A stretch of 28,549 nt of DNA from a virus, in IMG/VR virus record IMGVR_UViG_3300049457_000003, positions 1 through 28,549 of that record. One strand, written 5' to 3'. Positions 6,994 to 14,247 of this stretch are shown here, in pieces. Below the pieces are notes generated by a model. The model was not told where the DNA came from. It saw nothing but the letters and a program-made list of their open reading frames with translations, and searched no databases. Within the stretch, counting starts at the first letter, position 1. Each line of letters begins with the position of its first letter. Both the position numbers and the translations under genes were made by a program.

Positions 6994-7306
6994 GTCAGGA
7001 TTATTTCCTTGTGGACATAGAGTATGCGTAAGAATGGAAGAAGTGGAAATGAAAACATCTGGAGGGATATTAATTCCAGAACAGATCGCAGAAAAGGAGG
7101 AAATGAAAGGAATAGTCGCAACGGTAGTATCTGTAGGTCCAAGCGCCTGGGCAGATCAAACTGTCGGAGGAAAATGGGCTTCTCCAGGGGATAAGGTAAT
7201 GATTGCCAAATTCGCTGGGCAAATTTGGAAAAATAAAGGTATTAAGTATCGAGTCATTAATGACCTCGATGTCATCGCTGTTTTAAATGAAGGAGATTTA
7301 CTATGA
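6986..7306 (+). CDS. GroES-like co-chaperonin (Cpn10 fold)
   Basis: The 106-aa product has the Cpn10 layout: an N-terminal strand (FPCGHRVCVRMEEVE), a mobile loop KTSGGILIPE at residues 23-32 containing the GGI-(L/I)-I type GroEL-contact tripeptide, a strand GIVATVVSVGP (42-52), then GDKVMIAKFAG (68-78) and a C-terminal strand with DVIAVL. Host GroES caps GroEL during protein folding, and phages T4 (gp31) and RB49 (CocO) encode their own for capsid folding. Its position between portal and scaffold suggests the same use here. An insertion of about 10 residues (SAWADQTVGGKW) lengthens the loop before GDKV. GAAGGAGA precedes the start. The gene overlaps the scaffold gene by ATGA. Confidence 0.88.
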   Translation: MNESGLFPCGHRVCVRMEEVEMKTSGGILIPEQIAEKEEMKGIVATVVSVGPSAWADQTVGGKWASPGDKVMIAKFAGQIWKNKGIKYRVINDLDVIAVLNEGDLL

Positions 7307-8145
7307 ATGAAAACCAAGTTGAAAACCAATTTGAAAATCAAAACCAAGTTGAAAATCAAGAAGAAGTACAACTAGACCCAATTATAGAAAAAGAAGCTCG
7401 TAATAATGGGTGGGTACCTAAAGAAAACTATAAAGGTGATCCTGAAGATTGGATGGATGCTCCTGCTTTCGTAAAGAAAGGTCGTGAGATAAATCCTATC
7501 TTACGAAAAAATAATGAGAGATTGCAAAAAGATCTCGATGCGGCGAAGAGAGAACTTGAAGAAGTTAAACTGACTACAAAACAGTTTGCTGAAGAGTTTT
7601 CGAAGATGCGTGAAAATGCCTACAAGAGAGCATTAACTGAGTTGAAAGAACAAAGAAAAGAGGCCACCAAAGAAGACGATCTTGATCTTGTTGATGAGAT
7701 TAATGATCGTATAGAAATTTTAAAACAAGAACAGGCAAATAAATCTGAACAAGCTAAAAAAACTGAACTCAAAGAACAACCAAAACCGGATATGACCATT
7801 TTTAATGAATGGCATCAGGACAATGAATGGTTTGACCAAAAGAAAAATCCAGAACTTTTTGAAATTGCAGAAGAGGTTGCTATTCGACTGAATCTTCAAA
7901 AATCTGGTTTAATTGGGAGAAGTTTTCTGGATAAAGTTACAGAAATAGTAAAAGAGCGACATCCTGAGAAATTCCAAAATCCAAAAAGGAATACATCTAC
8001 CTATAGTGGTAGTGGGAGTAGAGGTCAGTCTAAAAGTAAGACCTATTCTGACCTTCCGCAGGCAGCTAAAGATAAATGTGACAAATTTGTCAAGAGTGGT
8101 ATACTAACGCGAGAAAAATATGTTGAATTATATGAATGGGATTGA
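7303..8145 (+). CDS. Scaffold-like head assembly protein
   Basis: The 280-aa protein starts with a low-complexity Asn/Gln/Glu/Val stretch (residues 2-21, built from NQVEN/NQFEN units). A conserved block follows, EARNNGWVPKENYKGDP at about residues 31-47, then AFVKKGREINPILRKNNERL. A long charged coiled coil covers about 65-150. The tail contains the Ser/Gly-rich STYSGSGSRGQSKSK and ends LTREKYVELYEWD. The GWVPKE...GDPEDW...INPILRKNNERL block is common in proteins located just before phage capsid genes. Acidic coiled-coil make-up and position support a scaffold role, though this is inference rather than a diagnostic motif. Confidence 0.75.
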   Translation: MNENQVENQFENQNQVENQEEVQLDPIIEKEARNNGWVPKENYKGDPEDWMDAPAFVKKGREINPILRKNNERLQKDLDAAKRELEEVKLTTKQFAEEFSKMRENAYKRALTELKEQRKEATKEDDLDLVDEINDRIEILKQEQANKSEQAKKTELKEQPKPDMTIFNEWHQDNEWFDQKKNPELFEIAEEVAIRLNLQKSGLIGRSFLDKVTEIVKERHPEKFQNPKRNTSTYSGSGSRGQSKSKTYSDLPQAAKDKCDKFVKSGILTREKYVELYEWD

Positions 8146-8146
8146 T

Positions 8147-8692
8147 ATGAATGTTAATGTGGAGTCTAAGGATTCTAAATCTTCTTTTAAAGATTCTGAA
8201 GACACTGTAGTCCGCAGTGAACTCCAAAGAGCTGCCGAAAGGCAGCCTAGGGCAAGAATTCCTTTTGGAGTTCCTAGAGTAAAAACATCAGTTCTTGGCA
8301 ATATTCCAGGGTATGAAGTTTCTTGGATAAATGATATAGGATCTAGGATTCAAATGGCTCTCATGGGTGGATATGAATTCATTTCTCCTAGTGAAATTGA
8401 TCTTGCTGTTGGCGCTTCCGGGGTAACTCCGGACTCAAGTGATCTTGGAGATAAGATTTCCATGATCGTTGGGACTTTAGATAATGGAAATTCATTAAGA
8501 GCTTATTTAATGAAAATACCAATTGAATATAAAGAGGAAAACAGGGCTTATTTTGCTGAACAAAGAAATAAACGTCTTATGTCAATACAAAGACGCCAAA
8601 GTGAGGTTTCAGGAAGTAAATTTTATTCCGCAGATGGAAGTAATCCATTTAGTGGAAATGATAAATCCCCTCTTGTATTCACTAAAAAATAG
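8147..8692 (+). CDS. Conserved head-module protein of unknown role
   Basis: ATG 8147 lies just after the scaffold stop. An upstream in-frame ATG at 8120 would overlap the scaffold gene by 26 bp and is less likely. The 181-aa product carries PRARIPFGVPR, then NIPGYEVSWINDIGSRIQMA, GGYEFISPSEI, and LRAYLMKIPIEYKEEN. This order (a WxND segment, a GYEF segment, and RAYLMKIP) is one I associate with a conserved protein next to scaffold genes in short-tailed phages, without assigned function. The C-terminal third is basic and helical (AEQRNKRLMSIQRRQ). It could be a minor head or assembly protein. Confidence 0.7.
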   Translation: MNVNVESKDSKSSFKDSEDTVVRSELQRAAERQPRARIPFGVPRVKTSVLGNIPGYEVSWINDIGSRIQMALMGGYEFISPSEIDLAVGASGVTPDSSDLGDKISMIVGTLDNGNSLRAYLMKIPIEYKEENRAYFAEQRNKRLMSIQRRQSEVSGSKFYSADGSNPFSGNDKSPLVFTKK

Positions 8693-8701
8693 GAGCGCAA
8701 A

Positions 8702-9280
8702 ATGGCAAATTCTGATAGACCAACCGGGCTATCTCCTGTCAAACACTTAAGTGGTATGACATGGAATCAGACCGTTAATACTTATGTAATTCTTAGTACA
8801 GACACCGCTATTTATGGCGTTGGAAGTGTAGTAAAAAGTTTCGCTGGTGGAGATGCAAATGGAGTCTCTGCTGTTACGCTAGCTGCTGCTGGAAACGTTT
8901 GTAGAGGTGTAATAGTTGCGGTTGTTCCTCAAGATCAATCTAGTCCTCCTGGTCCAATTCCAGCAACTAAAACAAGAGATTACTATGTTCTTGTTGTTGA
9001 TGACCCTACTGTTGTTTTCGCCGTACAAGCAAATAATTCCTCAGATTTCCCAACTTCAGACCTTAATTCAAATGCAAATTTTGTTGTTGGTGCTCCTAGT
9101 GGGATTTCTCCATTCGCGTCTACAGAATTAAACGCTTCTACAACTGACACGACGAATTCTTTACAACTAAAGATTCTAGGTAAGGTTCCAGATCCTAGTG
9201 TTGATTTAACTGCAAATACTAAGCTTCTGGTTATGTTTAACCAACATGAATTAATGGGCGGCACAACCGCCGTTGCTTAA
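8702..9280 (+). CDS. Putative capsid decoration (cementing) protein
   Basis: The gene starts behind AGGAGCGC and encodes 192 aa rich in beta-forming residues, with small loops and no charged helices. Segments include GLSPVKHLSGMTWNQTVNTY, CRGVIVAVVPQ, DYYVLVVDDPTVVFAVQ, and near the end LQLKILGKVPDPS followed by LLVMFNQHEL. Proteins of this size and pattern directly upstream of a Mu gpT-type capsid gene are usually virion components that bind the shell surface. That assignment rests on position and strand-rich composition, not on a catalytic or fold-defining motif. Confidence 0.65.
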   Translation: MANSDRPTGLSPVKHLSGMTWNQTVNTYVILSTDTAIYGVGSVVKSFAGGDANGVSAVTLAAAGNVCRGVIVAVVPQDQSSPPGPIPATKTRDYYVLVVDDPTVVFAVQANNSSDFPTSDLNSNANFVVGAPSGISPFASTELNASTTDTTNSLQLKILGKVPDPSVDLTANTKLLVMFNQHELMGGTTAVA

Positions 9281-9295
9281 TAGAGGAGATATATC

Positions 9296-10216
9296 ATGCC
9301 TATCGGCGGAATAATTTCAACTGGTAATCATCCAAAAGCACTTTGGCCTGGAATAATGGCTTGGTGGGGTAGGGATTATAATGACTATCCTAAAGAATGG
9401 CCTGATATGTTCGATGAAGAACAATCAGAGAAGAATTATGAAGAAGAGGTAAAGATTACTTCTTTTGGCCTTGCACAATTAAAGTCGCAAGGGGCTCAAA
9501 TAATCTATGACTCTGAAGAGCAAGGACAGGTCACTCGTTATACCCATGCGACTTACGCCCTTGGTTACATAGTAACCATGGAAGAGCTTATGGATAATTT
9601 ATATGAAAAAGTTTCTCAGACTAGAGTTCAGTCCTTAGCAAGGAGTCATCGTATAACTGAAGAAATTATTTGCGCTGATGTTTACAATAACGCATTTGAT
9701 ACCAGTTTCCCAGGTTCTGATGGTGTTCCATTATTGAGTGCTTCTCATCCTAATGTAACAGGCGGGACGTTTTCTAACATTCTTTCATCTTCTTCTGATT
9801 TAAATGAAACAGCTTTAGAAGATATTATTACGCAAATGTCTCTTGCGACAGATGATCGCGGTTTAATCATCGCGTTAAAACCACAGAAGCTTATAGTTCA
9901 CCCGAGTAATTGGTGGAATGCAAATAGGATTCTGAAGTCTGTATTTCAAAATGACACTGCTAACAACGCCATTGGTGTTTTGAAAGCCACCAATGCAATT
10001 CCTGGTGGTGTGATGCAGTGTCATTATCTAGACGCTCCTAATTCTTGGTTTGTTCGTACAGATGCTCCAAGGGGACTACGTAGATACACCAGAATGAAGC
10101 CTGTTGTTGAGAAAGACAATGACTTTGGGACTAAGAATGCCTTGACTTCAGCTGTACAGAGGTTCTCTGTTGGTTGGAGTGACCCTCTGGGTCTTTTCGG
10201 ATCTGAAGGCCCTTAA
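9296..10216 (+). CDS. Major capsid protein (Mu gpT-like family)
   Basis: The 306-aa protein has the order typical of the gpT-like HK97-fold family: YPKEWPDMFDEEQSEKNYEE near residues 32-51, TRYTHATYALGYIVTMEELM at about 80-100, DGVPLLSASHPNVTGGTFSN at about 142-161, DDRGLIIALKPQKLIVHPSN at about 182-201, the WFVRTDAPRGLR strand, and a C-terminal FSVGWSDPLGLFGS. It starts after a GAGGAGAT site, as expected for a highly expressed gene. It is preceded by scaffold and decoration genes. There is no cleavable N-terminal delta domain, consistent with a separate scaffold. Confidence 0.92.
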   Translation: MPIGGIISTGNHPKALWPGIMAWWGRDYNDYPKEWPDMFDEEQSEKNYEEEVKITSFGLAQLKSQGAQIIYDSEEQGQVTRYTHATYALGYIVTMEELMDNLYEKVSQTRVQSLARSHRITEEIICADVYNNAFDTSFPGSDGVPLLSASHPNVTGGTFSNILSSSSDLNETALEDIITQMSLATDDRGLIIALKPQKLIVHPSNWWNANRILKSVFQNDTANNAIGVLKATNAIPGGVMQCHYLDAPNSWFVRTDAPRGLRRYTRMKPVVEKDNDFGTKNALTSAVQRFSVGWSDPLGLFGSEGP

Positions 10217-10229
10217 GAAAGGTGAAGAA

Positions 10230-10388
10230 ATGAAAGCGAAATTGGGAAGTGGTGCTAGATTTAAAACTTTGACAAAGAAACTTACCTCTAAGGTAACTAA
10301 TCCTAAAGCAGTAGCAGCTGTTATTGGTCGTAAGAAATACGGAAATACGATGATGGCTAAAATGGCAGCTAAAGGGAAAAAGAAATGA
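10230..10388 (+). CDS. Very basic small protein (52 aa), unknown
   Basis: ATG 10230 follows AAGAAAGGTGAAG. A start 20 codons earlier would lie inside the capsid gene and is rejected. The product is strongly basic, beginning MKAKLGSGARFKTLTKKLTS and ending MAAKGKKK. It could bind DNA or an acidic partner, by composition only. It is the first of three small genes chained by ATGA overlaps between the capsid gene and the tail genes. Confidence 0.65.
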   Translation: MKAKLGSGARFKTLTKKLTSKVTNPKAVAAVIGRKKYGNTMMAKMAAKGKKK

Positions 10389-10543
10389 AGCCCATAAAAG
10401 TAAAAACCACTTTGAAAGGTGTAGGAAATTTGAAAGGCGTAAGTGGTTTAAAGGAAACCGTTAGACGCGGTGGACCTAGGGCAAAAAGAGTCAAAGTGGT
10501 TTCTACTTCTCAATATAAAGTTAAACCTGGGAGTATGAAATGA
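10385..10543 (+). CDS. Very basic small protein (52 aa), unknown
   Basis: The ATG at 10385 overlaps the preceding stop (ATGA), with a GGGAAAAAGAA purine-rich site. The product starts MKPIKVKTTLKGVGNLKGVS and continues with RRGGPRAKRVKVVSTSQYKV. Like its neighbour it is lysine/arginine rich with no acidic patch. It contains a short internal repeat, LKGVGN/LKGVSG. Too short for standard ORF cutoffs. The overlap on both sides supports translation. Confidence 0.6.
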   Translation: MKPIKVKTTLKGVGNLKGVSGLKETVRRGGPRAKRVKVVSTSQYKVKPGSMK

Positions 10544-10659
10544 ATAAACAAAATCGTGGAGATTATGGTAATGCGCCTAATACCGTACCTGCAAAGGTTC
10601 CGGAAAAGCCAATTGCTGATCAACCTAAGGTTAAACCGATTGCACCTATAAAGAAGTAA
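10540..10659 (+). CDS. Proline/lysine-rich small protein (39 aa), unknown
   Basis: The start at 10540 overlaps the previous stop (ATGA) and the gene ends at TAA 10657-10659. The peptide begins MNKQNRGDYGNAPNTVPAKV and ends KPIAPIKK, with repeated Pro-Lys/Ala-Pro units, probably unstructured. GGGAG lies about 6 nt upstream. It is the last of the three chained small genes and sits 20 nt before the tRNA-like element. Confidence 0.55.
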   Translation: MNKQNRGDYGNAPNTVPAKVPEKPIADQPKVKPIAPIKK

Positions 10660-10679
10660 TTAAAGAAGTAAAACTTTAT

Positions 10680-10731
10680 GTGTCCCTGGCTAGGGTAAGC
10701 CGATGGTTCGAATCCTCGGGGCACTTTTTTT
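10680..10731 (+). ncRNA. tRNA-like element lacking an anticodon arm, followed by a T run
   Basis: GTGTCCC (10680-10686) pairs with GGGGCAC (10718-10724) as a 7-bp acceptor-like stem with one G-U pair. After one T, GGCT (10688-10691) and AGCC (10698-10701) form a 4-bp D-arm-like hairpin with loop AGGGTA. A T-arm follows at 10702-10717, with the exact consensus GGTTCGAATCC and a TTCGAAT loop. Its stem has one bulged T. There is no anticodon arm and no encoded CCA. Seven Ts (10725-10731) follow, so the fold may also terminate or pause transcription. It lies in the 83-bp gap before the beta-helix gene. A decayed tRNA or tRNA-derived terminator are the main alternatives. Confidence 0.5.
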
Positions 10732-10742
10732 AGGAGACTATC

Positions 10743-11708
10743 ATGGGATTTACTAATTTTCCAAATGGTATTACAAGTTTCGGAGTTCCGATTTTCGGTG
10801 GCAATTCTAAGTTAGTCAGTACTGGCCCATCACCAAGATCGTTTGGATATGGAAATACTTGGTTTGTAAATGCCTATGCCGGCGGTAATGGTTATGATGG
10901 TAAAAGCCCGCAGACTCCATTCCTCACTATGGAAAAGGCTTTTGAATTCGTTCAGTCTGGTGACGTGATTAACTTTTGCGGAAAAATTACTGAACAACTT
11001 GTAACTCCTATTAACATCTTTGATGTATGGATTAACGGTACTGGTAATCGTCCACGACATGCAGATGCCACACCAGTTGGCGGGAATTTTGCTGCTGCAC
11101 AATGGGCTCCTCCATCCTCTGGTGGAACTGCAGCGCAGGCTACTATTCGAGTTCTTCAGCAAGGCTGGCGTTTTACAAATATTCTCTTCACCTCAATTGA
11201 TGCAAATGCAGGATGTATTGAATTGGTCCGTAATGCTGCTTCCGGTGATGACGAGCGAGATGCATCTCATGCCGAGATTATCGGCAATCGTTTTGCTGGA
11301 ACAGGCATTGGGATAAAGATTGGAGCAACAAGTTTTACGGAAAATGTATTTAATGCCTTAATCGATGGCAATACTTTTAATAACATGTCACAAGGCATCT
11401 TTGCTACAAGTTGTCAGCCTAATGGAATACAGATACTTAACAATTATTTCTTCGCAAATACGAAGAATATAACCGCAAAGCTTCAAGGAAGTAGAGTTCA
11501 AGGAAATATCATAGGCCCATTTACTGCGGCATCTAGTAGTGGAGGTATAGACTTGACAGGAGGCGTAGCTGGGAATGTTATAACTCTTAATTATCTTTCC
11601 GGCACTTACTCTAATACTGGCGGTTATGTTGCTGCTGGTGCAGGAGATGAATGGGGTGCAAACATGAATGTCATTTCCGGTGGGTGGACTGCTGCTGATC
11701 CAGCATAA
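10743..11708 (+). CDS. Right-handed beta-helix virion protein
   Basis: The 321-aa product begins MGFTNFPNGITSFGVPIFGG, a common start for structural proteins following capsid genes in this phage group. WFVNAYAGGNGYDGKSPQTP and FLTMEKAFEFVQSGDVI form the pre-helix region typical of pectate-lyase-like proteins. From about residue 130 there are repeated short strands ending in Asn/Gly turns (AEIIGNRFAGTGIGIKIG, ALIDGNTFNNMSQGIFA, IQILNNYFFANTKNI, SRVQGNIIG), about 20-24 residues per rung. No catalytic residues are obvious. It may be a head fibre or surface protein rather than an enzyme. TAGGAG precedes the start. Confidence 0.72.
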   Translation: MGFTNFPNGITSFGVPIFGGNSKLVSTGPSPRSFGYGNTWFVNAYAGGNGYDGKSPQTPFLTMEKAFEFVQSGDVINFCGKITEQLVTPINIFDVWINGTGNRPRHADATPVGGNFAAAQWAPPSSGGTAAQATIRVLQQGWRFTNILFTSIDANAGCIELVRNAASGDDERDASHAEIIGNRFAGTGIGIKIGATSFTENVFNALIDGNTFNNMSQGIFATSCQPNGIQILNNYFFANTKNITAKLQGSRVQGNIIGPFTAASSSGGIDLTGGVAGNVITLNYLSGTYSNTGGYVAAGAGDEWGANMNVISGGWTAADPA

Positions 11709-11721
11709 TTAGGATACTGTT

Positions 11722-12117
11722 ATGGCCGATGCTGTTACAACGCAGATACTTGAAGAAGGTCCACGCTATGCCGTAATTAAGTTTACGAACGTAAGTGATG
11801 GAACCGGAGAGAGCGCTGTACTTAAAGTAGATGTTTCTACTCTCTCTGGTTTCAATGGACGACTTCCAACTGAAGTAATAATCGAAAAGATTATTTATAG
11901 TCTTGAAGGGATGCAGGTAGAGATCCTTTGGGACGCTACTACAGACGTTATATGTTGGGTTCTAACTCCTGGAGCTGGGAATCATATTTGTTTTGAAGAT
12001 GCTTTACTTAAAAACAACTCAGGGGCTGGAAAGACTGGAGATATTCGTTTTACGACCTTAGGGGCGAGTAATGGAGATGCTTATTCTATTATTCTAAAAA
12101 TGCGAAAAGTATATTAA
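11722..12117 (+). CDS. Conserved small virion protein (131 aa)
   Basis: The product contains YAVIKFTNVSDGTGESAVLK (residues 16-35), VEILWDATTDVICWVL (about 68-83) and NNSGAGKTGDIRFTTLG (about 98-114). This FTNVSDGTGES...LLWDATTD...GAGKTGDI pattern is widespread in phages next to capsid and neck genes. It is known to me only as an uncharacterised structural protein, probably beta-rich. It follows the beta-helix gene by 13 bp, and its stop shares bases with the next start (TAATG). Role in the particle is inferred. Confidence 0.7.
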   Translation: MADAVTTQILEEGPRYAVIKFTNVSDGTGESAVLKVDVSTLSGFNGRLPTEVIIEKIIYSLEGMQVEILWDATTDVICWVLTPGAGNHICFEDALLKNNSGAGKTGDIRFTTLGASNGDAYSIILKMRKVY

Positions 12118-12890
12118 TGAGCCATTTTAAGGATATAAATTATATCCAAATAAATAGAGATTTTTTTTCGGAGATTTCTTTAGGAAATATTCAAGCATGG
12201 CAAAGAGTGGCATTTAAGGGATTTCTTCCAAATGCAACAGCTGGGGCTTATATATGGACTGGCGGTAATTTTTCTTGGAGAACTAATCGTACAGCTGTTG
12301 AAATTCTATCAAGTTCTGCCAATGATACAGCTGCAGGAACTGGAGCGAGAACTGTTAACATAATTGGCGTTGGAGCACAGCATGCGCTTACTACGGAAAC
12401 TGTCACATTAAATGGGACAAATATTGTTCAATTAAAAAAAGATTACTTCCATATTAATCAAATGAATGTTTTAACTACTGGAAGTAGTCAAGTGAATGCT
12501 GGAAATATTACCGCTAGGGTATCCGGCGGTGGGGCCACATTGGCTCATATTGCTGTTGGGATCTCATTGAGTCAAAACTCTCAAATAATGGTACCTGCGG
12601 GATTTGCTTATTTAGTTCTTAAACAAACAATAGGAACCTCTAGCGCAACTAATCTTAATATTCATACTTTTACGCAAGAGATATTTTCATCGTCAGGTGT
12701 TTTATCAAGAGATAATATATTTCACATTTCTCCAAATGGTGTTACTCCATTTGTATTGCCTCATGATATTCCGATGATGATCCCGGAGAAAACCGGTTTA
12801 GCATGGAGAATTTCATCTATTGGTTCAGGTACCCCTGATGTTACTGCCAGAATTCAAGGAGCATTTGTAGATCTTTCTGGGAAATATTGA
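12117..12890 (+). CDS. Putative virion protein, beta-rich (257 aa)
   Basis: Translation is probably coupled to the preceding gene through the shared TAATG. The chain is almost all beta-type, with Thr, Ser and Gly turns. Segments include AYIWTGGNFSWRTNRTAVEI, TGARTVNIIGVGAQHALTTE, TVTLNGTNIVQL and MVPAGFAYLVLKQTIG. No cysteines, transmembrane segments or catalytic motifs stand out. The context between other small structural genes suggests a head or neck surface component. I do not recognise a named family. Confidence 0.6.
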   Translation: MSHFKDINYIQINRDFFSEISLGNIQAWQRVAFKGFLPNATAGAYIWTGGNFSWRTNRTAVEILSSSANDTAAGTGARTVNIIGVGAQHALTTETVTLNGTNIVQLKKDYFHINQMNVLTTGSSQVNAGNITARVSGGGATLAHIAVGISLSQNSQIMVPAGFAYLVLKQTIGTSSATNLNIHTFTQEIFSSSGVLSRDNIFHISPNGVTPFVLPHDIPMMIPEKTGLAWRISSIGSGTPDVTARIQGAFVDLSGKY

Positions 12891-12891
12891 T

Positions 12892-13170
12892 ATGGGATAT
12901 GACTATTATAAAGAAGGCGAGTGGAACGCCCTATGCGACCAATGCGGACAAAAGCGTAAATCTTCCATGTTAAAGCTTCAATGGGATGGCTTAATGACCT
13001 GCGAGAAATGCTGGGAACCTAGACAGCCTCAAGACTTTGTTCGTGGCGTTCCAGACCCATCCGGAGTTCCCTGGTCAAGACAACGAGGTGAACCACAGTT
13101 TGTAAACTCTGCAACTAGGCCGGATGGATCTACTCCGCCAGTAACTGATATTCCAGATGTAGATCAATGA
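12892..13170 (+). CDS. Zinc-ribbon-like small protein (92 aa)
   Basis: Two cysteine pairs, CDQC at residues 15-18 and CEKC at 37-40, are separated by 18 residues, a classic four-cysteine zinc-binding layout. They are followed by WEPRQPQDFVRGVPDP. The remaining C-terminal part is proline-rich and probably disordered. Proteins of the form CDxCG...CxxCWExRxPQDF are common between neck genes of short-tailed phages. Whether they are in the virion or help assembly is not known to me. One nucleotide separates it from the previous stop. Confidence 0.75.
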   Translation: MGYDYYKEGEWNALCDQCGQKRKSSMLKLQWDGLMTCEKCWEPRQPQDFVRGVPDPSGVPWSRQRGEPQFVNSATRPDGSTPPVTDIPDVDQ

Positions 13171-13180
13171 AAGGTAATTC

Positions 13181-14140
13181 ATGTCTTCATCGTTTGGTCT
13201 TACTTTTACCAGGAATGACCTGATAAAGGCAGTTCTTCGCGCTCTAGGGGAAATTGGGAAGACTCAAAATCCTTCTCCTGAAGATTACCAATTCTGTTCT
13301 GAGACTTTAAATCTCATGATTAAAGCCTGGATCAATAAAGGGGCAACTTTGTGGAAAATTCAAGAAATTGAAGTTCCTATGGTTGCCTCCATTCCGTCCT
13401 ACCCAATAGGTCCTACAGCAGGGTATTTATCAACCGCTGGAATTACAATTACCGACGGAGGATCAGGGACTAATGGGACTTATGCTTTAGGTATAACAGA
13501 CAGTGGAGGAACTGGAGCTACCGGGACTTATACTGTCAGTGGAGGAACAATCACCGCCGTAACGATTACCGCTGCTGGATCTGGTTATGTTTCTCCTACC
13601 TTATCTTTCCCATCAGGCGGAGTTTCCGGGGAAGACATCACTATTGTTCCTATCGGATTAACAACCTCAAGGGTTCAGAGAATTCTCGATCAGGGAAATT
13701 TTATACGAAATAACACGACCACTTATGATCAACCTATTTTCATGATCTCTCGTCAAGACTATAACCGTCTTGGTAATAAATCGACCAATGGGACTGTCCC
13801 TAGTCAGTTTTGGTATAACCCAGCTTTTGAAGTTGGGAATGATAATGGAACCTTATATGTTTATACAGTCCCTGGTGAGCAGATAGATAACACGATGCAT
13901 TTAATGGCGCAAGTCATTATAAATGATACTACTTCTGCTGTTGATCTTTTCGACTTCCCTCAAGAGTTTTTAAATGCTCTTAAATGGGGTTTAGCTTACG
14001 AAGTCTTACCAGATTATGGAGTAGACGATAGGACTGAACGTAGGGTTCAACAAAGATATGAACAGTATGTTTCGGAAGCATTCGCATTCAGTGTAGAAGA
14101 GGCAAGTACTTACTTCACTCACGATACGCGGAGTAGGTAA
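13181..14140 (+). CDS. P22 gp4-like head-tail adaptor with an inserted Gly/Thr-rich domain
   Basis: The N-terminal part (TRNDLIKAVLRALGEIGKTQ, PEDYQFCSETLNLMIKAWIN, residues 10-52) and the C-terminal half (DYNRLGNKSTNGTVPSQFWY at about 193-212, PQEFLNALKWGLAYEVLPDY at 260-279) fit the gp4-type adaptor that binds the portal and starts the tail. Between them, residues about 79-155 are a Gly/Ser/Thr-rich block (ITITDGGSGTNGTYALGITD, GGTITAVTITAAGSGYVSPT) not expected in the minimal family. P22 gp4 is about 166 aa; this is 319. An added beta domain could decorate the neck. The start has an AAAGG site. Confidence 0.82.
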   Translation: MSSSFGLTFTRNDLIKAVLRALGEIGKTQNPSPEDYQFCSETLNLMIKAWINKGATLWKIQEIEVPMVASIPSYPIGPTAGYLSTAGITITDGGSGTNGTYALGITDSGGTGATGTYTVSGGTITAVTITAAGSGYVSPTLSFPSGGVSGEDITIVPIGLTTSRVQRILDQGNFIRNNTTTYDQPIFMISRQDYNRLGNKSTNGTVPSQFWYNPAFEVGNDNGTLYVYTVPGEQIDNTMHLMAQVIINDTTSAVDLFDFPQEFLNALKWGLAYEVLPDYGVDDRTERRVQQRYEQYVSEAFAFSVEEASTYFTHDTRSR

Positions 14141-14247
14141 TGGATCAAAAAGGAATTGAATATTTAGAAAAACGAATCCAGCGAATAACTGAATCAGGAT
14201 GGAGAAATCTTTTTATTGAAGAAGAAAATGGAAACCAAGAGACTTGA
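14140..14247 (+). CDS. Very small charged protein between adaptor and hub (35 aa)
   Basis: The ATG shares its A with the adaptor stop (TAATG), and GGAGTAGG lies just upstream. The peptide begins MDQKGIEYLEKRIQRITESG and ends in EEENGNQET, one amphipathic charged helix followed by WRNLFIEE. It overlaps the start of the gp10-like gene by 20 bp. Coding is inferred from the coupling, the ribosome site and the closed gap. The function is unknown. Confidence 0.55.
   Translation: MDQKGIEYLEKRIQRITESGWRNLFIEEENGNQET

Noticed and set aside
7309-7369. Repeats of GAAAA(C/T)CAA in the scaffold gene start as an origin or iteron array
   Set aside because: They are imperfect, in frame and encode the Asn/Gln/Glu/Val low-complexity N-terminus, which explains them.
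10680-10724. Functional full-length tRNA gene
   Set aside because: Only 45 nt lie between the paired acceptor strands, there is no anticodon stem-loop, and upstream bases offer no alternative 5' acceptor strand.
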